DNA of 64,000 bases, taken from Candidatus Kuenenia stuttgartensis. GTDB lineage: Bacteria > Planctomycetota > Planctomycetia > Isosphaerales > Isosphaeraceae. This document shows positions 52,441 through 61,866 of the stretch, piece by piece (the first letter of the stretch is position 1; every line of letters starts with the position of its first letter). Position numbers and translations under genes: made by a program. The notes beneath the pieces are model-generated. The model saw only the letters and a list, made by a program, of their open reading frames with translations. It searched no databases and was not told where the DNA came from. The stretch is from positions 1-64,000 of the forward strand of contig CAMBEP010000015.1 of assembly GCA_945865635.1 (NCBI GenBank). The letters are read 5' to 3'.

Positions 52441-52570
52441 CATACTTAGGCTCACCCGGCTCCTGTCACCGTCCCGCGTTGGGAAGGTGGCTCGGAATTA
52501 TTGAGGGCTTCGGTTCCTGGTAATTCCCGTCGGGTGGGGTCGAAAGCTAGCGGACCTATAAACCGCTAAC
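52441..52570 (+). ncRNA. Structured 5' leader upstream of flgM, candidate cis-regulatory RNA
   Basis: The leader folds into a branched structure. Outer stem CACCCG (52453-52458) pairs with CGGGTG (52531-52536). It encloses hairpin A, CACC.TCCC/GGGA.GGTG (52467-52489), and hairpin B, GGAATTA/TAATTCC (52494-52500 with 52521-52527), which contains a C(TTCG)G tetraloop. Stem C follows, TAGCGG (52548-52553) with CCGCTA (52563-52568), and the flgM ribosome-binding site lies 18-25 bases beyond. I do not recognise a known riboswitch class. It may sense something that controls flagellar gene expression. Confidence 0.5.
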
Positions 52571-52597
52571 TTGCATCATTGAGAGGGGGGTCCAACG

Positions 52598-52882
52598 ATG
52601 GAAATCCATGGCTTGAACGGCGCTGGTGGAACACAACCAATTTATCCCCGTTTGGCAGCATATTCTGTCGAGTCGGGCTCTTCAGTTGCTGTGAACGCAC
52701 CGCGGGATCATGTCGAAATCAGTTCTTTGGGGCAGATGCTTGATGGGATTCATCGGCTGCCTGACATCCGCCACGAGCGGGTTGAAGCGGTTCGCCGACA
52801 AATCGCTGAAGGTGTTTATGAAACTCCTGAAAAGCTTGAAATCGCTTTGGATCGGCTTCTGGACGAAATGTCCGGATTCTGA
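52598..52882 (+). CDS. flgM: Anti-sigma-28 factor FlgM
   Basis: A 94-residue protein with the FlgM C-terminal core: DHVEISSLGQ (near residue 32), LPDIRHERVEAVRRQIAEGVYETPEKLEIALDRLL to the end, the classic pattern that binds sigma-28. The N-terminal 30 residues are Gly/Ala-rich and probably disordered, as in other FlgM. Strong ribosome-binding site GAGGGGGG upstream of the ATG. It holds sigma-28 inactive until the flagellar hook is finished. No other flagellar gene lies in the window. A strong terminator follows at 52939. Confidence 0.92.
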   Translation: MEIHGLNGAGGTQPIYPRLAAYSVESGSSVAVNAPRDHVEISSLGQMLDGIHRLPDIRHERVEAVRRQIAEGVYETPEKLEIALDRLLDEMSGF

Positions 52883-52938
52883 TCAGGTCAACCGACATGC
52901 ACGGACTGTTGTCCTAGACCCATATGCTCCCTTATAAT

Positions 52939-52996
52939 CACCGGTAGCGACATTTCAGCCAATTTAATGGCTTGAATGCCGCCCGGTGTTTTTTTT
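52939..52996 (+). terminator. Rho-independent terminator after flgM
   Basis: CACCGG (52939-52944) pairs with CCGGTG (52983-52988); an inner stem with AGCCA/TGGCT continues the hairpin. It is followed by eight T, so it closes the flgM transcript. Confidence 0.88.
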
Positions 52997-53027
52997 CGCT
53001 TGACCAAAACTAGCGTGCCTATGAAAA

Positions 53028-54863
53028 TCACGATCCAGTCGCTTGGTCAACCATCCTACGCTTCTTCCAGATATCAATTTCGCCAAACCTTGCAACCGGC
53101 TCATACTCCAAACGAATCACCTGCTCTATGACCGGATAGGCCATTTTGAGCGGCCGTGATTCGCCCCTGTCATTCCATATCACAATCGATGGAACCTGAT
53201 TCCTCAGCGCATTCGCAAATTCCAGCTCCAGCTCAGGATGAACCCAGCGCAGCCATTGAAAGCCTTCGCCACAGGGCCAAAGCGTCAATCGTCCGGTCGG
53301 CCCATTGAATGTCGGAAATGGGTGAAGCCTAAGAAAATTCACAACCTGAACATCAGGTGCCGTTTCTTCTCGAATATAGTTCAGAGCAGCCTGATAGTCA
53401 TCCCATGAGTAACTATAATTCGTTATTTTGCGACTCTTTAATATGAGTGCACAGCCCGGTGGACTGGTTTTCAATGGTTCGCCTTTGAATAATGCCACAA
53501 CCGACTCTCGCGACGAATCCCAGCTCAGCATAACAGGCAAGCCTGGAAAGTAATGCCAAAACCAAAATCCCACCAGAAATATCTTCACCACGGATAAAAC
53601 GCCATGATATTTCTCTAAAATACCCCAAAAAACTCCTAGAGAAACACAAGCCACAATTTCCAGAGGAATTTCTGTGTAATTGTGCCTGACTGGACACAGC
53701 ACCTTATAAAATAACATCGAGAGAAATAAGACGAACCAGGCAAGAACCACCCGGAGCTTTTCTCTATCTTTCCTAACCATATAGATTGCGGCGATCAATC
53801 CACACAGAGCACTAAAAATAATATTCCTGTTGAGCTGATCAAACATAATGACAAAAATCGGTTCCTGATCCGAAGGACGGTAATTGGAATGCATGATTTC
53901 TCCGATCAGCTCGTGGAAGAAATCATCCGCAATTCCATGAACCAAAAGCGGCGACCAAAGTAGTAGAGTGGAAACCAGCCCCGATATGATAAACTGCTTC
54001 ATTGCGGCTTCCAATTTAACAAAATCTGATTTCTGATCCAAAGCCATGGCGAAAACAATCGCTGGTACAATAAGAATGGCATAAGGCCTGATAACCAGAG
54101 TTATTGCAACGGCCACACCTGCTAACAAATATTTATGACGGCTTCTGGTGATTTGCATGATTAGCAAAAGCCCGACTCCCGCTGCAATCAGATGCCAGTC
54201 CCGCTGCATGACTCTCGAATAGTCAAGGCTCATATAATAGCGTGCTATCAATAGGCAGCAAAGAAGGCCTGGATTGACGGAATCAAATTTTTCACGACTC
54301 CATCTTATCAAAAGAATCCCGAGCAGAATTAAAATGCTGGCGTCCAGCAGATTCGCAACCATTGGATTGTCCCAGCCAAATACTTTTCCAACTATCCACA
54401 TGAAATAAATTGGACCTGGGAAGTTAAAATCAATGATATCCCTGTAAGGCTTGACCCCTACATCCCACGAATGGGCTGACAACGAGAAATGCTCAAGATC
54501 CATCCACCAAGGCCAGTAAAGATAATGTGGCAGCCAAAGACCAAGCCAGACGATGATAACAGACGATAAAACCAAAGTAAAAGGCTCTTGAATTAGTTTT
54601 GATCCCAGTCTCTCAATCCGTTTCTGAACCGGGACAGGTATCAGATTCGTCTTGTAAACGATCTTCATGAACAATACAAAACTGAAGAGATCGATCAGAT
54701 ACAATGTTTGAAACAAGACTTCCAGATAGTAGGGCGACACATATGGCTTGATAAAGATATGGATCAGAATGTAAACTTGATGCAACCATATCCATAAAAT
54801 GATGGATACAGCTAAAAAACAGGCCCAAACAAGAATGCTTTTTACAAGTTGCCAGATTGTCAT
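53028..54863 (-). CDS. Polytopic membrane glycosyltransferase-like protein (GT-C superfamily)
   Basis: ATG 54863, 19 bp after the methyltransferase stop, is preferred; the frame extends to 54947. The 611-residue product has about 12 hydrophobic segments. A loop after an early TM carries VGVKPYRDIIDFNFPGPIYFMW near residue 145, similar to the first extracytoplasmic loop of GT-C enzymes that use lipid-linked sugars. RDWHLIAAG and RPYAILIVPAIV follow, and the C-terminus is a soluble domain of about 130 residues. It is last in the glycan cluster, so it probably transfers the finished sugar. It is not a confident family assignment. Confidence 0.7.
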   Translation of the reverse strand: MTIWQLVKSILVWACFLAVSIILWIWLHQVYILIHIFIKPYVSPYYLEVLFQTLYLIDLFSFVLFMKIVYKTNLIPVPVQKRIERLGSKLIQEPFTLVLSSVIIVWLGLWLPHYLYWPWWMDLEHFSLSAHSWDVGVKPYRDIIDFNFPGPIYFMWIVGKVFGWDNPMVANLLDASILILLGILLIRWSREKFDSVNPGLLCCLLIARYYMSLDYSRVMQRDWHLIAAGVGLLLIMQITRSRHKYLLAGVAVAITLVIRPYAILIVPAIVFAMALDQKSDFVKLEAAMKQFIISGLVSTLLLWSPLLVHGIADDFFHELIGEIMHSNYRPSDQEPIFVIMFDQLNRNIIFSALCGLIAAIYMVRKDREKLRVVLAWFVLFLSMLFYKVLCPVRHNYTEIPLEIVACVSLGVFWGILEKYHGVLSVVKIFLVGFWFWHYFPGLPVMLSWDSSRESVVALFKGEPLKTSPPGCALILKSRKITNYSYSWDDYQAALNYIREETAPDVQVVNFLRLHPFPTFNGPTGRLTLWPCGEGFQWLRWVHPELELEFANALRNQVPSIVIWNDRGESRPLKMAYPVIEQVIRLEYEPVARFGEIDIWKKRRMVDQATGS

Positions 54864-54882
54864 TAGAGCAACCGTCTCTCTT

Positions 54883-55707
54883 TCAGGAGGATCCCATTGT
54901 AGATTGCCCACTATGAAAAAAGGCTTTGTCGCAGGTCTGTAGCCCATCCAGTTTCCGGGCCATTACAAAAACGGATAAGCCAAACGGAAACCTCCATCCA
55001 CGTCGCATAAGAACGTTTTCCATCATCAGAATTCTGGTAAAAATTGCATTGATCCATCGAGGTGGCATACGGACATCAGAAGCTACTGGATTTGAGCGAC
55101 TCCTTGCCATAATGGTTTTCATTTTAAGAATGAGCCTTGCCCCAGCGGCGAACGGAAACAGAAATGTGTTTCGATATCCGATAAACGAAATTTCAAAAGT
55201 TTTAGCTTTAAGGACCGACTCCATAAAACTTGCTGTAAATCGCGATTTATTGTCAACAAATTCATCATGCCCTGACATCAGCCAAGAGTATGCAGGCAGA
55301 TTCAGGATCAGCGAAGCATCGGGCTTCATCACTCGCGCCATCTCTTGCACAGCCAATGGGATCTGTTCGTTTTCGAAGACACAAAGCACATCAAGCGATA
55401 CCATTGCATTAAAAGTGCAGTCGGCGAATGGCAATCGCAACAGGTCCGCCTTTATAAGATATTCCAGGCCACTTGCCTCAAGAAACGGATAAGCTTCACT
55501 GGATGGCTCGAGCCCAATAAAGTGACCTTTGCTGGATTGATATTTCATCAGAAATCCACCCGTTCCACAGCCAGCATCAAGCATCAGTGGAAGATGCAAT
55601 TCTACAGTCTGATCCAGCAGAAACCCAGATACCAGCGAGTGTAAGCCGGCATACCACCAATGATCACGTTCGCATCGGCTCATTACGCCGTATTCGGAAG
55701 GGTCCAT
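54883..55707 (-). CDS. SAM-dependent class I methyltransferase
   Basis: A 274-residue protein. The SAM-binding loop is LDAGCGTGGFL near residue 42. DLLRLPFAD and VLCVFENEQIPLAVQEMARVMKPDASLILNLPAYS follow, and a C-terminal half resembles Methyltransf_11 proteins. RDHWWYAG near residue 14 is typical of methyltransferases in glycan clusters. It overlaps the aminotransferase by 25 nt and precedes the membrane protein by 19 bp. It likely methylates a sugar or lipid-linked intermediate; the substrate is inferred from context. Confidence 0.85.
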   Translation of the reverse strand: MDPSEYGVMSRCERDHWWYAGLHSLVSGFLLDQTVELHLPLMLDAGCGTGGFLMKYQSSKGHFIGLEPSSEAYPFLEASGLEYLIKADLLRLPFADCTFNAMVSLDVLCVFENEQIPLAVQEMARVMKPDASLILNLPAYSWLMSGHDEFVDNKSRFTASFMESVLKAKTFEISFIGYRNTFLFPFAAGARLILKMKTIMARSRSNPVASDVRMPPRWINAIFTRILMMENVLMRRGWRFPFGLSVFVMARKLDGLQTCDKAFFHSGQSTMGSS

Positions 55708-56846
55708 CGCCGCCCCCTTACCAGTTGATCAATCGATTTACAGACACTATCCACATCACTTTCTGACATTTCAGGATACAATGGTAATGATAGAATGGTA
55801 CGGCAAGCCCATTGCGTGGCCTCGAGCTCATTGGCCTGAAGGCAAACATTCCGGAAAGAATCCTGATGATGAATTGGTTTTGGGTAATGGATTGCAGTGC
55901 CAATACCAAGCTGCAACAAGTCTTCCCGGAATTGATTCCGGTTTTCGACATTCATTACATAAAGATGATAAACATGCCCCTCAAGATTTTCCTGACTCTC
56001 TCCCGGCACATTCAGGCCAAGATTTAAGAAAGCCTGATTATATTGAGATGCAATCTCGCGGCGCCTCTGAGTCCAATGGTCAAGATATTTCAGCTTGACA
56101 TTGAGCAAGGCTGCCTGAATTTCATCGAGCCGTGAATTGACTCCGACCAAATAATTGTCATAGCGATCCTTTTCACCATAATTGCGCAGCATCTTTAATT
56201 TGGCAACCGTCAACTGATTTTCCGCAACAATTACGCCAGCATCACCGCAGGCGCCGAGATTCTTGGTCGGGTAAAGGCTGAAGCAGCCAATGTCTCCCAT
56301 GGTCCCGACCTTGATTCCATTCACTGTGGCACCATGAGCCTGCGAAGCATCTTCCAGAATCGCCAATTGATATTCCCGTGCAATACTTTTAATGGAAATC
56401 ATATCAGCCGCCCGACCGTATAAATGGATTGGAATTATTGCCCTGGCGGTACGGCGGGACTCAGAGTTTTTTAAATATTCTGAGAGACAGTTTGGGTCCA
56501 TATTGAATGTTTCTGGGTCAATATCAATAAGCACAGGCCTTGCCTGAGCTGCAAGTATGGCACAAACCGTAGGAGCACTTACATTTGCAACAGTCAGAAC
56601 ATCGTCGCCTGGCCCAATTCCCAAGGCTTTTAATGCAAGAAAAATCGCATCCGTTCCCGACGCGACCCCAACTGCATATTGGGAACCTACGAAAGCAGCA
56701 AAGTTTTTTTCAAAGGCATTTACTTCCTGGCCCATAATATATTGGCCGGATCGCAGCACCCGCAGTGCTGCATTTTCAAGCTCGTCCTGAATGGATTGAA
56801 ACTGAAGCGAAAGGTCCAGAAATGGAATCTGATGGAAAGGTTTCAC
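55683..56846 (-). CDS. DegT/DnrJ/EryC1/StrS sugar aminotransferase
   Basis: A 387-residue PLP enzyme starting at GTG 56846, with AAGGAG eight bases upstream. Motifs: AVGVASGTDAIFLAL (near residue 57), EDASQAHGA (near 165), and the PLP Lys in FSLYPTKNLGACGDAG near residue 190. Family members transaminate nucleotide-linked keto-sugars, giving amino-sugars for surface glycans. It overlaps the SDR gene by 4 nt and the methyltransferase gene by 25 nt. The exact sugar cannot be told. Confidence 0.93.
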   Translation of the reverse strand: MKPFHQIPFLDLSLQFQSIQDELENAALRVLRSGQYIMGQEVNAFEKNFAAFVGSQYAVGVASGTDAIFLALKALGIGPGDDVLTVANVSAPTVCAILAAQARPVLIDIDPETFNMDPNCLSEYLKNSESRRTARAIIPIHLYGRAADMISIKSIAREYQLAILEDASQAHGATVNGIKVGTMGDIGCFSLYPTKNLGACGDAGVIVAENQLTVAKLKMLRNYGEKDRYDNYLVGVNSRLDEIQAALLNVKLKYLDHWTQRRREIASQYNQAFLNLGLNVPGESQENLEGHVYHLYVMNVENRNQFREDLLQLGIGTAIHYPKPIHHQDSFRNVCLQANELEATQWACRTILSLPLYPEMSESDVDSVCKSIDQLVRGRRWTLPNTA

Positions 56847-57856
56847 CAGTAATGCTCCTTATGTTCCCTGTAAAACTCAATGGTCCGACTCATGCCGTCC
56901 GCCAGGCTCACCACTGGGGACCAGCCCACAATGCGTTTTATGCGTGAAATGTCCGAGATAAAATCCCCAGGTTCCTGCGCGGCCCTCTCAGGTGTAAACG
57001 GGGCGTATTTCCATCGGCCAGCACCTGCAATGCGAGTGACCGTTTCTGCCAACTCTTTGAAATTACTCGCGGTATCATTGCCAACATTTAAAACCATTCC
57101 ATAAGCTCTTTCCGTAGCCGCTGCTGCGATCATGGCACCCACTGCATCCTGAACGTAAAGAAAGTCTCTAATAATCGTGCCATCACCGAATACTGAAATC
57201 TCTGAATCGTCAATCGCCAACCTGATAAACCAGTTGGCAACCCCAAACCGGTTGTGTTTCATCTGGGCACGTTCGCCATAAATATTTGTAAGACGAAGTG
57301 TAATGGATCGCAATGAGTCATTGTCATTGTAAATCTGGAACAATTGTTGGGCTGAGGAACTGGATAGCTCGTAAATCCCTCTGGGGTGAAGCGGCTGATC
57401 CTCAGAAACCGGTAGTCTGATGGCCGCACCATATTCACCTCTTGTACCACTGTAAACCAGCCTGACATCCGGATTGTATTTGCGACAGTTTTCCAATAAG
57501 GTTGCCGTCCCCTTGATGTTGATGTCGATATCCAGGAATGGGTTTCTCCGGCTTAGAACATGGTCATTCTGGCCAGCAAAATGAAATATGAAATCCTTTT
57601 CCTTAATCAGATATTTCAGTGTGCCTTCATCTCGCACATCGCTGAAATTGATTTTTATCTGATTCTTTACCTCGGAGATATTAAATATATTACCACCATG
57701 ATCCTCAAGCATGGCATCCATAAGAGTGACCCGGGCACCTAAAGCGACAAGCCTGATGGCCAGATTTGAACCCAGAAACCCAAGCCCTCCTGTGATCAGA
57801 ACATTTTTCTGATCAAACCATGCTCGGTATCCCTCATCTTCCGGATAGGAGTTCAT
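56843..57856 (-). CDS. NAD-dependent epimerase/dehydratase, SDR with catalytic Lys missing
   Basis: A 337-residue extended SDR. The Rossmann NAD loop is ITGGLGFLGSNLA near residue 20 and the FHFAGQNDH motif follows near 90. The central Ser/Thr site is in YSGTRGEYG. The active-site Tyr is in GIYELSSSSAQQ near residue 165, but the position normally Lys (YxxxK) is Ser. RDFLYVQDAVGAM and NVGND are preserved. It resembles nucleotide-sugar epimerases/dehydratases; without the Lys its chemistry may be altered. It overlaps the flanking genes by 4 nt on both sides. Confidence 0.88.
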   Translation of the reverse strand: MNSYPEDEGYRAWFDQKNVLITGGLGFLGSNLAIRLVALGARVTLMDAMLEDHGGNIFNISEVKNQIKINFSDVRDEGTLKYLIKEKDFIFHFAGQNDHVLSRRNPFLDIDINIKGTATLLENCRKYNPDVRLVYSGTRGEYGAAIRLPVSEDQPLHPRGIYELSSSSAQQLFQIYNDNDSLRSITLRLTNIYGERAQMKHNRFGVANWFIRLAIDDSEISVFGDGTIIRDFLYVQDAVGAMIAAAATERAYGMVLNVGNDTASNFKELAETVTRIAGAGRWKYAPFTPERAAQEPGDFISDISRIKRIVGWSPVVSLADGMSRTIEFYREHKEHYW

Positions 57857-58776
57857 GAAAGTTCCTCCCGAATCGTGTATTGAGGTGTCCCATTGACTGT
57901 CAGAAAGAGCCGCCCAAGGTATTCACCAATAAGCCCAAGCATCACGAGCTGAACGCCAGAAAAGAGTACGACGACAACCACAAGAGATGCCCAGCCGACA
58001 GGGATTTCCGGATTTGAGATTCGCTCAATCACGACAGCACTGCCAAGCAATGCGCCCAGCATGCTCATCACGAGCCCAACTACGGTGCTGATTCGCAGAG
58101 GGATCACCGAGAAATTCACAAAGACCCTAAGCCATAACGAGATCAGCTTTCTCAGTGTATAGTTCGAAAGCCCCGCAACTCGCCGATCATGGCGCACCTC
58201 GACCGTTCCTATGCGGGATGTCCGCTGCAGGATCAGCCCATCAATATAGGGGTAAGGCCCTTTGTATTTAAGAATCTCAATGACTAGCCAACGATCCATG
58301 CATTTGAAGCTGGAAAGATATAAATCGTGAGACTTCTTCAAGAGAACCGTTGCTACAAGATTATTCAGACGACTGCCCAAGTTGCGCCAGAGACGGTGAT
58401 TTTTCTTCGAATATTGACTGTAGACCACATCGCATTGATGGCTTGAAGCGTGCCTGACCAGTTTCAGGACTTCTTCAGGAGGGTTCTGAAAATCATCGTC
58501 CATGATCACCGTATAGTCGCCAATCGATTTGGCCATGCCAGCCATGACGGCATTATGTTCGCCATAGTTTCGGGCCAATCGGATATAAACACATCGGCCT
58601 CTGAATCTCGTTTGTACCTCTCGACAGGCCCGATCGCTATCGTCCGGGCTGCCGTCATTCACTAGAACGACTTGGATGAGCGCATCGCCAAGCTCATGAA
58701 ACAAGCGGTCCACGAGGGGCCCAATGGTGGTTTCGCCACGAAATACAGGTATGACGATACTGATCTTGCAATTCAT
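57853..58776 (-). CDS. GT2-family glycosyltransferase, polyprenyl-phosphate type
   Basis: A 307-residue protein, start ATG 58776 with CAGGAG four bases upstream. A GT-A fold is visible: ISIVIPVFRGETTIG, VLVNDGSPDDS (near residue 40), and MDDDFQNPPEEV (DxD, near residue 92). Two C-terminal membrane helices near 230-290 follow, as in DPM1/ArnC/GtrB-like enzymes that move a sugar from a nucleotide to undecaprenyl phosphate. It is the first gene of the five-gene operon, and its ATGA overlaps the next gene. The sugar is unknown. Confidence 0.92.
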   Translation of the reverse strand: MNCKISIVIPVFRGETTIGPLVDRLFHELGDALIQVVLVNDGSPDDSDRACREVQTRFRGRCVYIRLARNYGEHNAVMAGMAKSIGDYTVIMDDDFQNPPEEVLKLVRHASSHQCDVVYSQYSKKNHRLWRNLGSRLNNLVATVLLKKSHDLYLSSFKCMDRWLVIEILKYKGPYPYIDGLILQRTSRIGTVEVRHDRRVAGLSNYTLRKLISLWLRVFVNFSVIPLRISTVVGLVMSMLGALLGSAVVIERISNPEIPVGWASLVVVVVLFSGVQLVMLGLIGEYLGRLFLTVNGTPQYTIREELS

Positions 58777-59131
58777 GGGGCTCCTGAGGACCGGTCATCC
58801 TCATTTTTTTGGCGACCCCTTTGCCAATCATCCAAACGAAGTCCCTCGATTAGCCATACAGTGCTAAATCTGTGGAGATAGGTTCATTCGTATTGGGCAA
58901 GAGAAGGATCTACCTTAGTTTTAAGAAATCCCTTGGGTTTGATCAAGTTTATTTTGCGATTTTTTCAAAAAAACGGGACAGTTTTTTTTCTTTGTCGCTT
59001 AATAAGAAATTACGACCAAGACTCCTTGTTAGATTTACAGAGTCACAGTCAAAAAAAACCCATTCCCTGATCCTCTAGGGATCAGAAAATGGGCTGATAG
59101 GATTTGACCTGTTAGAAAGTTCTTGAGACGA
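58777..59131. other. Intergenic region between glycan operon and clpC
   Basis: About 350 bp, AT-richer than the flanking genes, with runs of A and T. No credible coding frame is seen. It holds the clpC terminator (listed separately) and presumably the promoter of the glycan operon. Confidence 0.45.
59051..59093 (-). terminator. Rho-independent terminator of clpC
   Basis: On the minus strand, CCCAT and the longer CTGATCC/GGATCAG arms around TAGA form a hairpin, followed by eight T (59051-59058 complement). It lies 39 bp after the clpC stop. Confidence 0.92.
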
Positions 59132-61678
59132 TTATTCCTGTTTCTCTTCGGCGGCAACCGGTTCCGAAACCAAGGCCAGTTCCGGAGCTTTTTCCGGGGC
59201 GTTTGTGGCTTCAAACTCAAGCTTGCGATCTTCACCAGTGCCAGAAAGTTCCACTTTGATCAGATCTTTGCCCACAAAACCACCCATGAGGATTTGTTCG
59301 GACATGGGGTCTTCAATCAGTTGCTCAATGGCGCGTCGCAGTGGCCGAGCCCCGTAAGTGGAGTCGCTGCCTTTTTCGACCACGAAAGCCTTGGCGGCGT
59401 CGGTCAGTTGCAGAGTCAGGCCACGTTCGTCCAGACGCTTGCGTACTTTCGAAAGCTCGATATCGACAATCTGGGCGTAATCTTCCTTGTTCAACTTGTG
59501 GAAGACAATCACGTCGTCAAGACGATTCAGGAATTCAGGACGGAAGTACTTGTCAAGCTCATACTTGAGAGTAGATTTCATCTCTATGTACGAACTTGCC
59601 GCATCTTCCTCGACCTGAAAGCCAAGGCCCTTTTCGCGAGCAATCGCATCGGCTCCAGCGTTGGTGGTCATGATCAGGATCACGTTCTTGAAGTTCACAT
59701 GACGGCCAAACGAGTCCGTCAACCTGCCTTCTTCCATGATCTGGAGAAGCATGTTGTAAACTTCCGGGTGCGCCTTCTCAATTTCATCCAACAACACAAC
59801 CGCATACGGCTTGCGGCGAATCTTCTCGGTCAGTTGCCCGCCTTCTTCATAGCCGACATAGCCGGGCGGGGCGCCGATCAATCGACTGACGTTGTGCTTT
59901 TCCTGATACTCAGACATATCAATCTGGATCAGGGAATCGGCATCGCCGAACATGAATTCAGCCAAGCTCTTTGCAAGCAATGTTTTACCAACGCCCGTCG
60001 GCCCCGCAAAAATGAACGTTCCAATCGGTCGCTTCGGATCTTTCAGGCCAGCCCGGCTGCGGCGAACAGCCTGGCTGATTCGCTTGATGGCTTCGCCCTG
60101 GCTGATCACCTTCTTGCGAAGCTCTTCTTCCATCTTCACCAATCGGGCCGATTCGACAGCCTCGATCCGAGTCAGTGGAATTCCGGTCATCTTTGAGACC
60201 ACTTCAGAGATCACATCCTCATCGACCGTTCCATCGATTTCCTTGGATCGATCACGCCATTCCCTTGTGATCTGCTCTTTCTTCTTCTTGAGCTTGTCGG
60301 CCTGATCACGCAGGGCTGCGGCCCGCTCGAAGTCTTGGTTGGCGACAGACTCTTCCTTGTCCTGATTGAGCCGCTCAATCTGATCGTCGATCTCTTTCAG
60401 GTCCGGCGGACGTGTCATGGCCTTGAGCCGCACGCGTGCACCGGCTTCGTCAATCACGTCAATCGCTTTGTCAGGAAAGCATCGGCCTGAGATATACCGG
60501 TCTGCCATCTCGACAGCGGCCACCAGTGCGGAATCCAGAATCCGGACACGGTGGTGAGCCTCGTATCGATCGCGCAGGCCTTTCAGAATCGAAAGCGTTT
60601 CTGTCTTGCCTGGAGGCTCGACCAGAATGGTCTGGAAGCGGCGCTCAAGAGCACCGTCCTTTTCGATGTATTTACGGTATTCATCAAGAGTTGTCGCACC
60701 AATGCACTGCACTTCGCCACGAGCCAGGGCCGGCTTGAGGACATTTGAGGCATCAATGGCCCCCTCGGCCCCACCGGCACCCACCAAGGTGTGAAGCTCG
60801 TCGATGAAGAGGATCGTATTTTTGGCTCGTCGCACTTCATTCATCACGGCCTTGATACGCTCTTCAAACTGGCCGCGATACTTTGTGCCCGCCACCATCA
60901 TGGCCAGGTCAAGTACCACAATCCGTTTGTCACGAAGAGTTTCTGGCACGTTGCCTTCGACAATCAACTGCGCCATGCCTTCAACAATGGCGGTTTTACC
61001 CACTCCAGCCTCGCCCAGCAGGACCGGGTTGTTTTTCGTTCTTCGCGAGAGGATCTGAATCACTCGCTCGATCTCGTTGGCCCGACCGATCACTGGGTCG
61101 AGCTTCACTTGGCGAGCCAGTTCCGTGAGGTCGCGACCAAAGCTGTCGAGCGCTGGTGTCTTGCTTTTCGTGCTCTTGGCACTGGCGCGTTCGCTGCTGC
61201 CGCTCCCGCCGCTGCCACCTTCGCCCGAGCCAGATTCCATTCCGTGACCTAACAAGTTAAGTACCTCCTCTCGAACATCTTCCAGCTTCAGATTCAGGTT
61301 CATCAAAACCTGAGCCGCCACACCTTCCTGCTCTCGCAGAAGGCCAAGCAGCAAATGCTCTGTGCCAACATAATTATGGTTCAGATTACGCGCTTCTTCA
61401 AAAGCGTATTCCAGAACCTTCTTCGCCCGAGGTGTTTGCGGAAGTTTGCCCATCGAGACCATGTCTGGACCAGATTGGACAATCTTTTCGACCTCGACCC
61501 GGATTTTACGCAAGTCCACATCCAGATTCTTCAGGACATTGGACGCAACACCACTACCTTCCTTGACCAAACCGAGCAACAGGTGCTCGGTCCCAACATA
61601 ATCGTGGTTGAACCGTTGCGCCTCCGAATTGGCCAGTTGCATCACCCGGCGGGCCCGGTCGGTGAACCGTTCGTACAT
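59132..61678 (-). CDS. clpC: ATP-dependent Clp protease ATP-binding subunit ClpC
   Basis: ATG 61678 ([17 protein letters not shown]) is the normal ClpC start; a GTG six bases upstream is the alternative. The 848-residue protein has two N-terminal Clp repeats, a Gly/Ser-rich linker near 155-175, AAA-1 (GEAGVGKT near 225), the UVR motif with [12 protein letters not shown] near 440, and AAA-2 (GPTGVGKT near 560) with both Walker motifs intact. It unfolds substrates for ClpP and has adaptor-independent disaggregase activity. No clpP lies nearby. A terminator follows. The linker of about 25 residues rich in Gly, Ser and Glu is longer than in Bacillus. Confidence 0.96.
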   Translation of the reverse strand: MYERFTDRARRVMQLANSEAQRFNHDYVGTEHLLLGLVKEGSGVASNVLKNLDVDLRKIRVEVEKIVQSGPDMVSMGKLPQTPRAKKVLEYAFEEARNLNHNYVGTEHLLLGLLREQEGVAAQVLMNLNLKLEDVREEVLNLLGHGMESGSGEGGSGGSGSSERASAKSTKSKTPALDSFGRDLTELARQVKLDPVIGRANEIERVIQILSRRTKNNPVLLGEAGVGKTAIVEGMAQLIVEGNVPETLRDKRIVVLDLAMMVAGTKYRGQFEERIKAVMNEVRRAKNTILFIDELHTLVGAGGAEGAIDASNVLKPALARGEVQCIGATTLDEYRKYIEKDGALERRFQTILVEPPGKTETLSILKGLRDRYEAHHRVRILDSALVAAVEMADRYISGRCFPDKAIDVIDEAGARVRLKAMTRPPDLKEIDDQIERLNQDKEESVANQDFERAAALRDQADKLKKKKEQITREWRDRSKEIDGTVDEDVISEVVSKMTGIPLTRIEAVESARLVKMEEELRKKVISQGEAIKRISQAVRRSRAGLKDPKRPIGTFIFAGPTGVGKTLLAKSLAEFMFGDADSLIQIDMSEYQEKHNVSRLIGAPPGYVGYEEGGQLTEKIRRKPYAVVLLDEIEKAHPEVYNMLLQIMEEGRLTDSFGRHVNFKNVILIMTTNAGADAIAREKGLGFQVEEDAASSYIEMKSTLKYELDKYFRPEFLNRLDDVIVFHKLNKEDYAQIVDIELSKVRKRLDERGLTLQLTDAAKAFVVEKGSDSTYGARPLRRAIEQLIEDPMSEQILMGGFVGKDLIKVELSGTGEDRKLEFEATNAPEKAPELALVSEPVAAEEKQE

Positions 61679-61866
61679 ATCCACGATACCCTCTCAGTTA
61701 GAAATCGCGTTCAAGGTCATGAGGCCGTCAAAGTGCCTGATGAGTTCAGGATACTTCGTAATCCCCATACGTACTCTATTAAAGTAGAGAGGCGGACCAT
61801 TTTTTTCCAGTCCACCAGCCTCAATCTCATCCATTTTTTTCTAAGAATCGCCTATTTTAAGCAGGA

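Larger units (their letters stand above)
52295..52597 (+). other. Intergenic region between mlaD-like gene and flgM
   Basis: 303 bp holding the candidate promoter and structured leader listed separately. A 28-codon frame (GTG 52437 to TAA 52523) with GGAGG five bases before its GTG runs through the stems; it could be a leader peptide or coincidence. No terminator of mlaD is clear beyond a weak AT-rich GAATTTT/AAAATTC repeat. Confidence 0.45.

Noticed and set aside
52933..52938. TATAAT near the flgM terminator
   Set aside because: It lies right at the base of the terminator hairpin and no gene follows on that strand.
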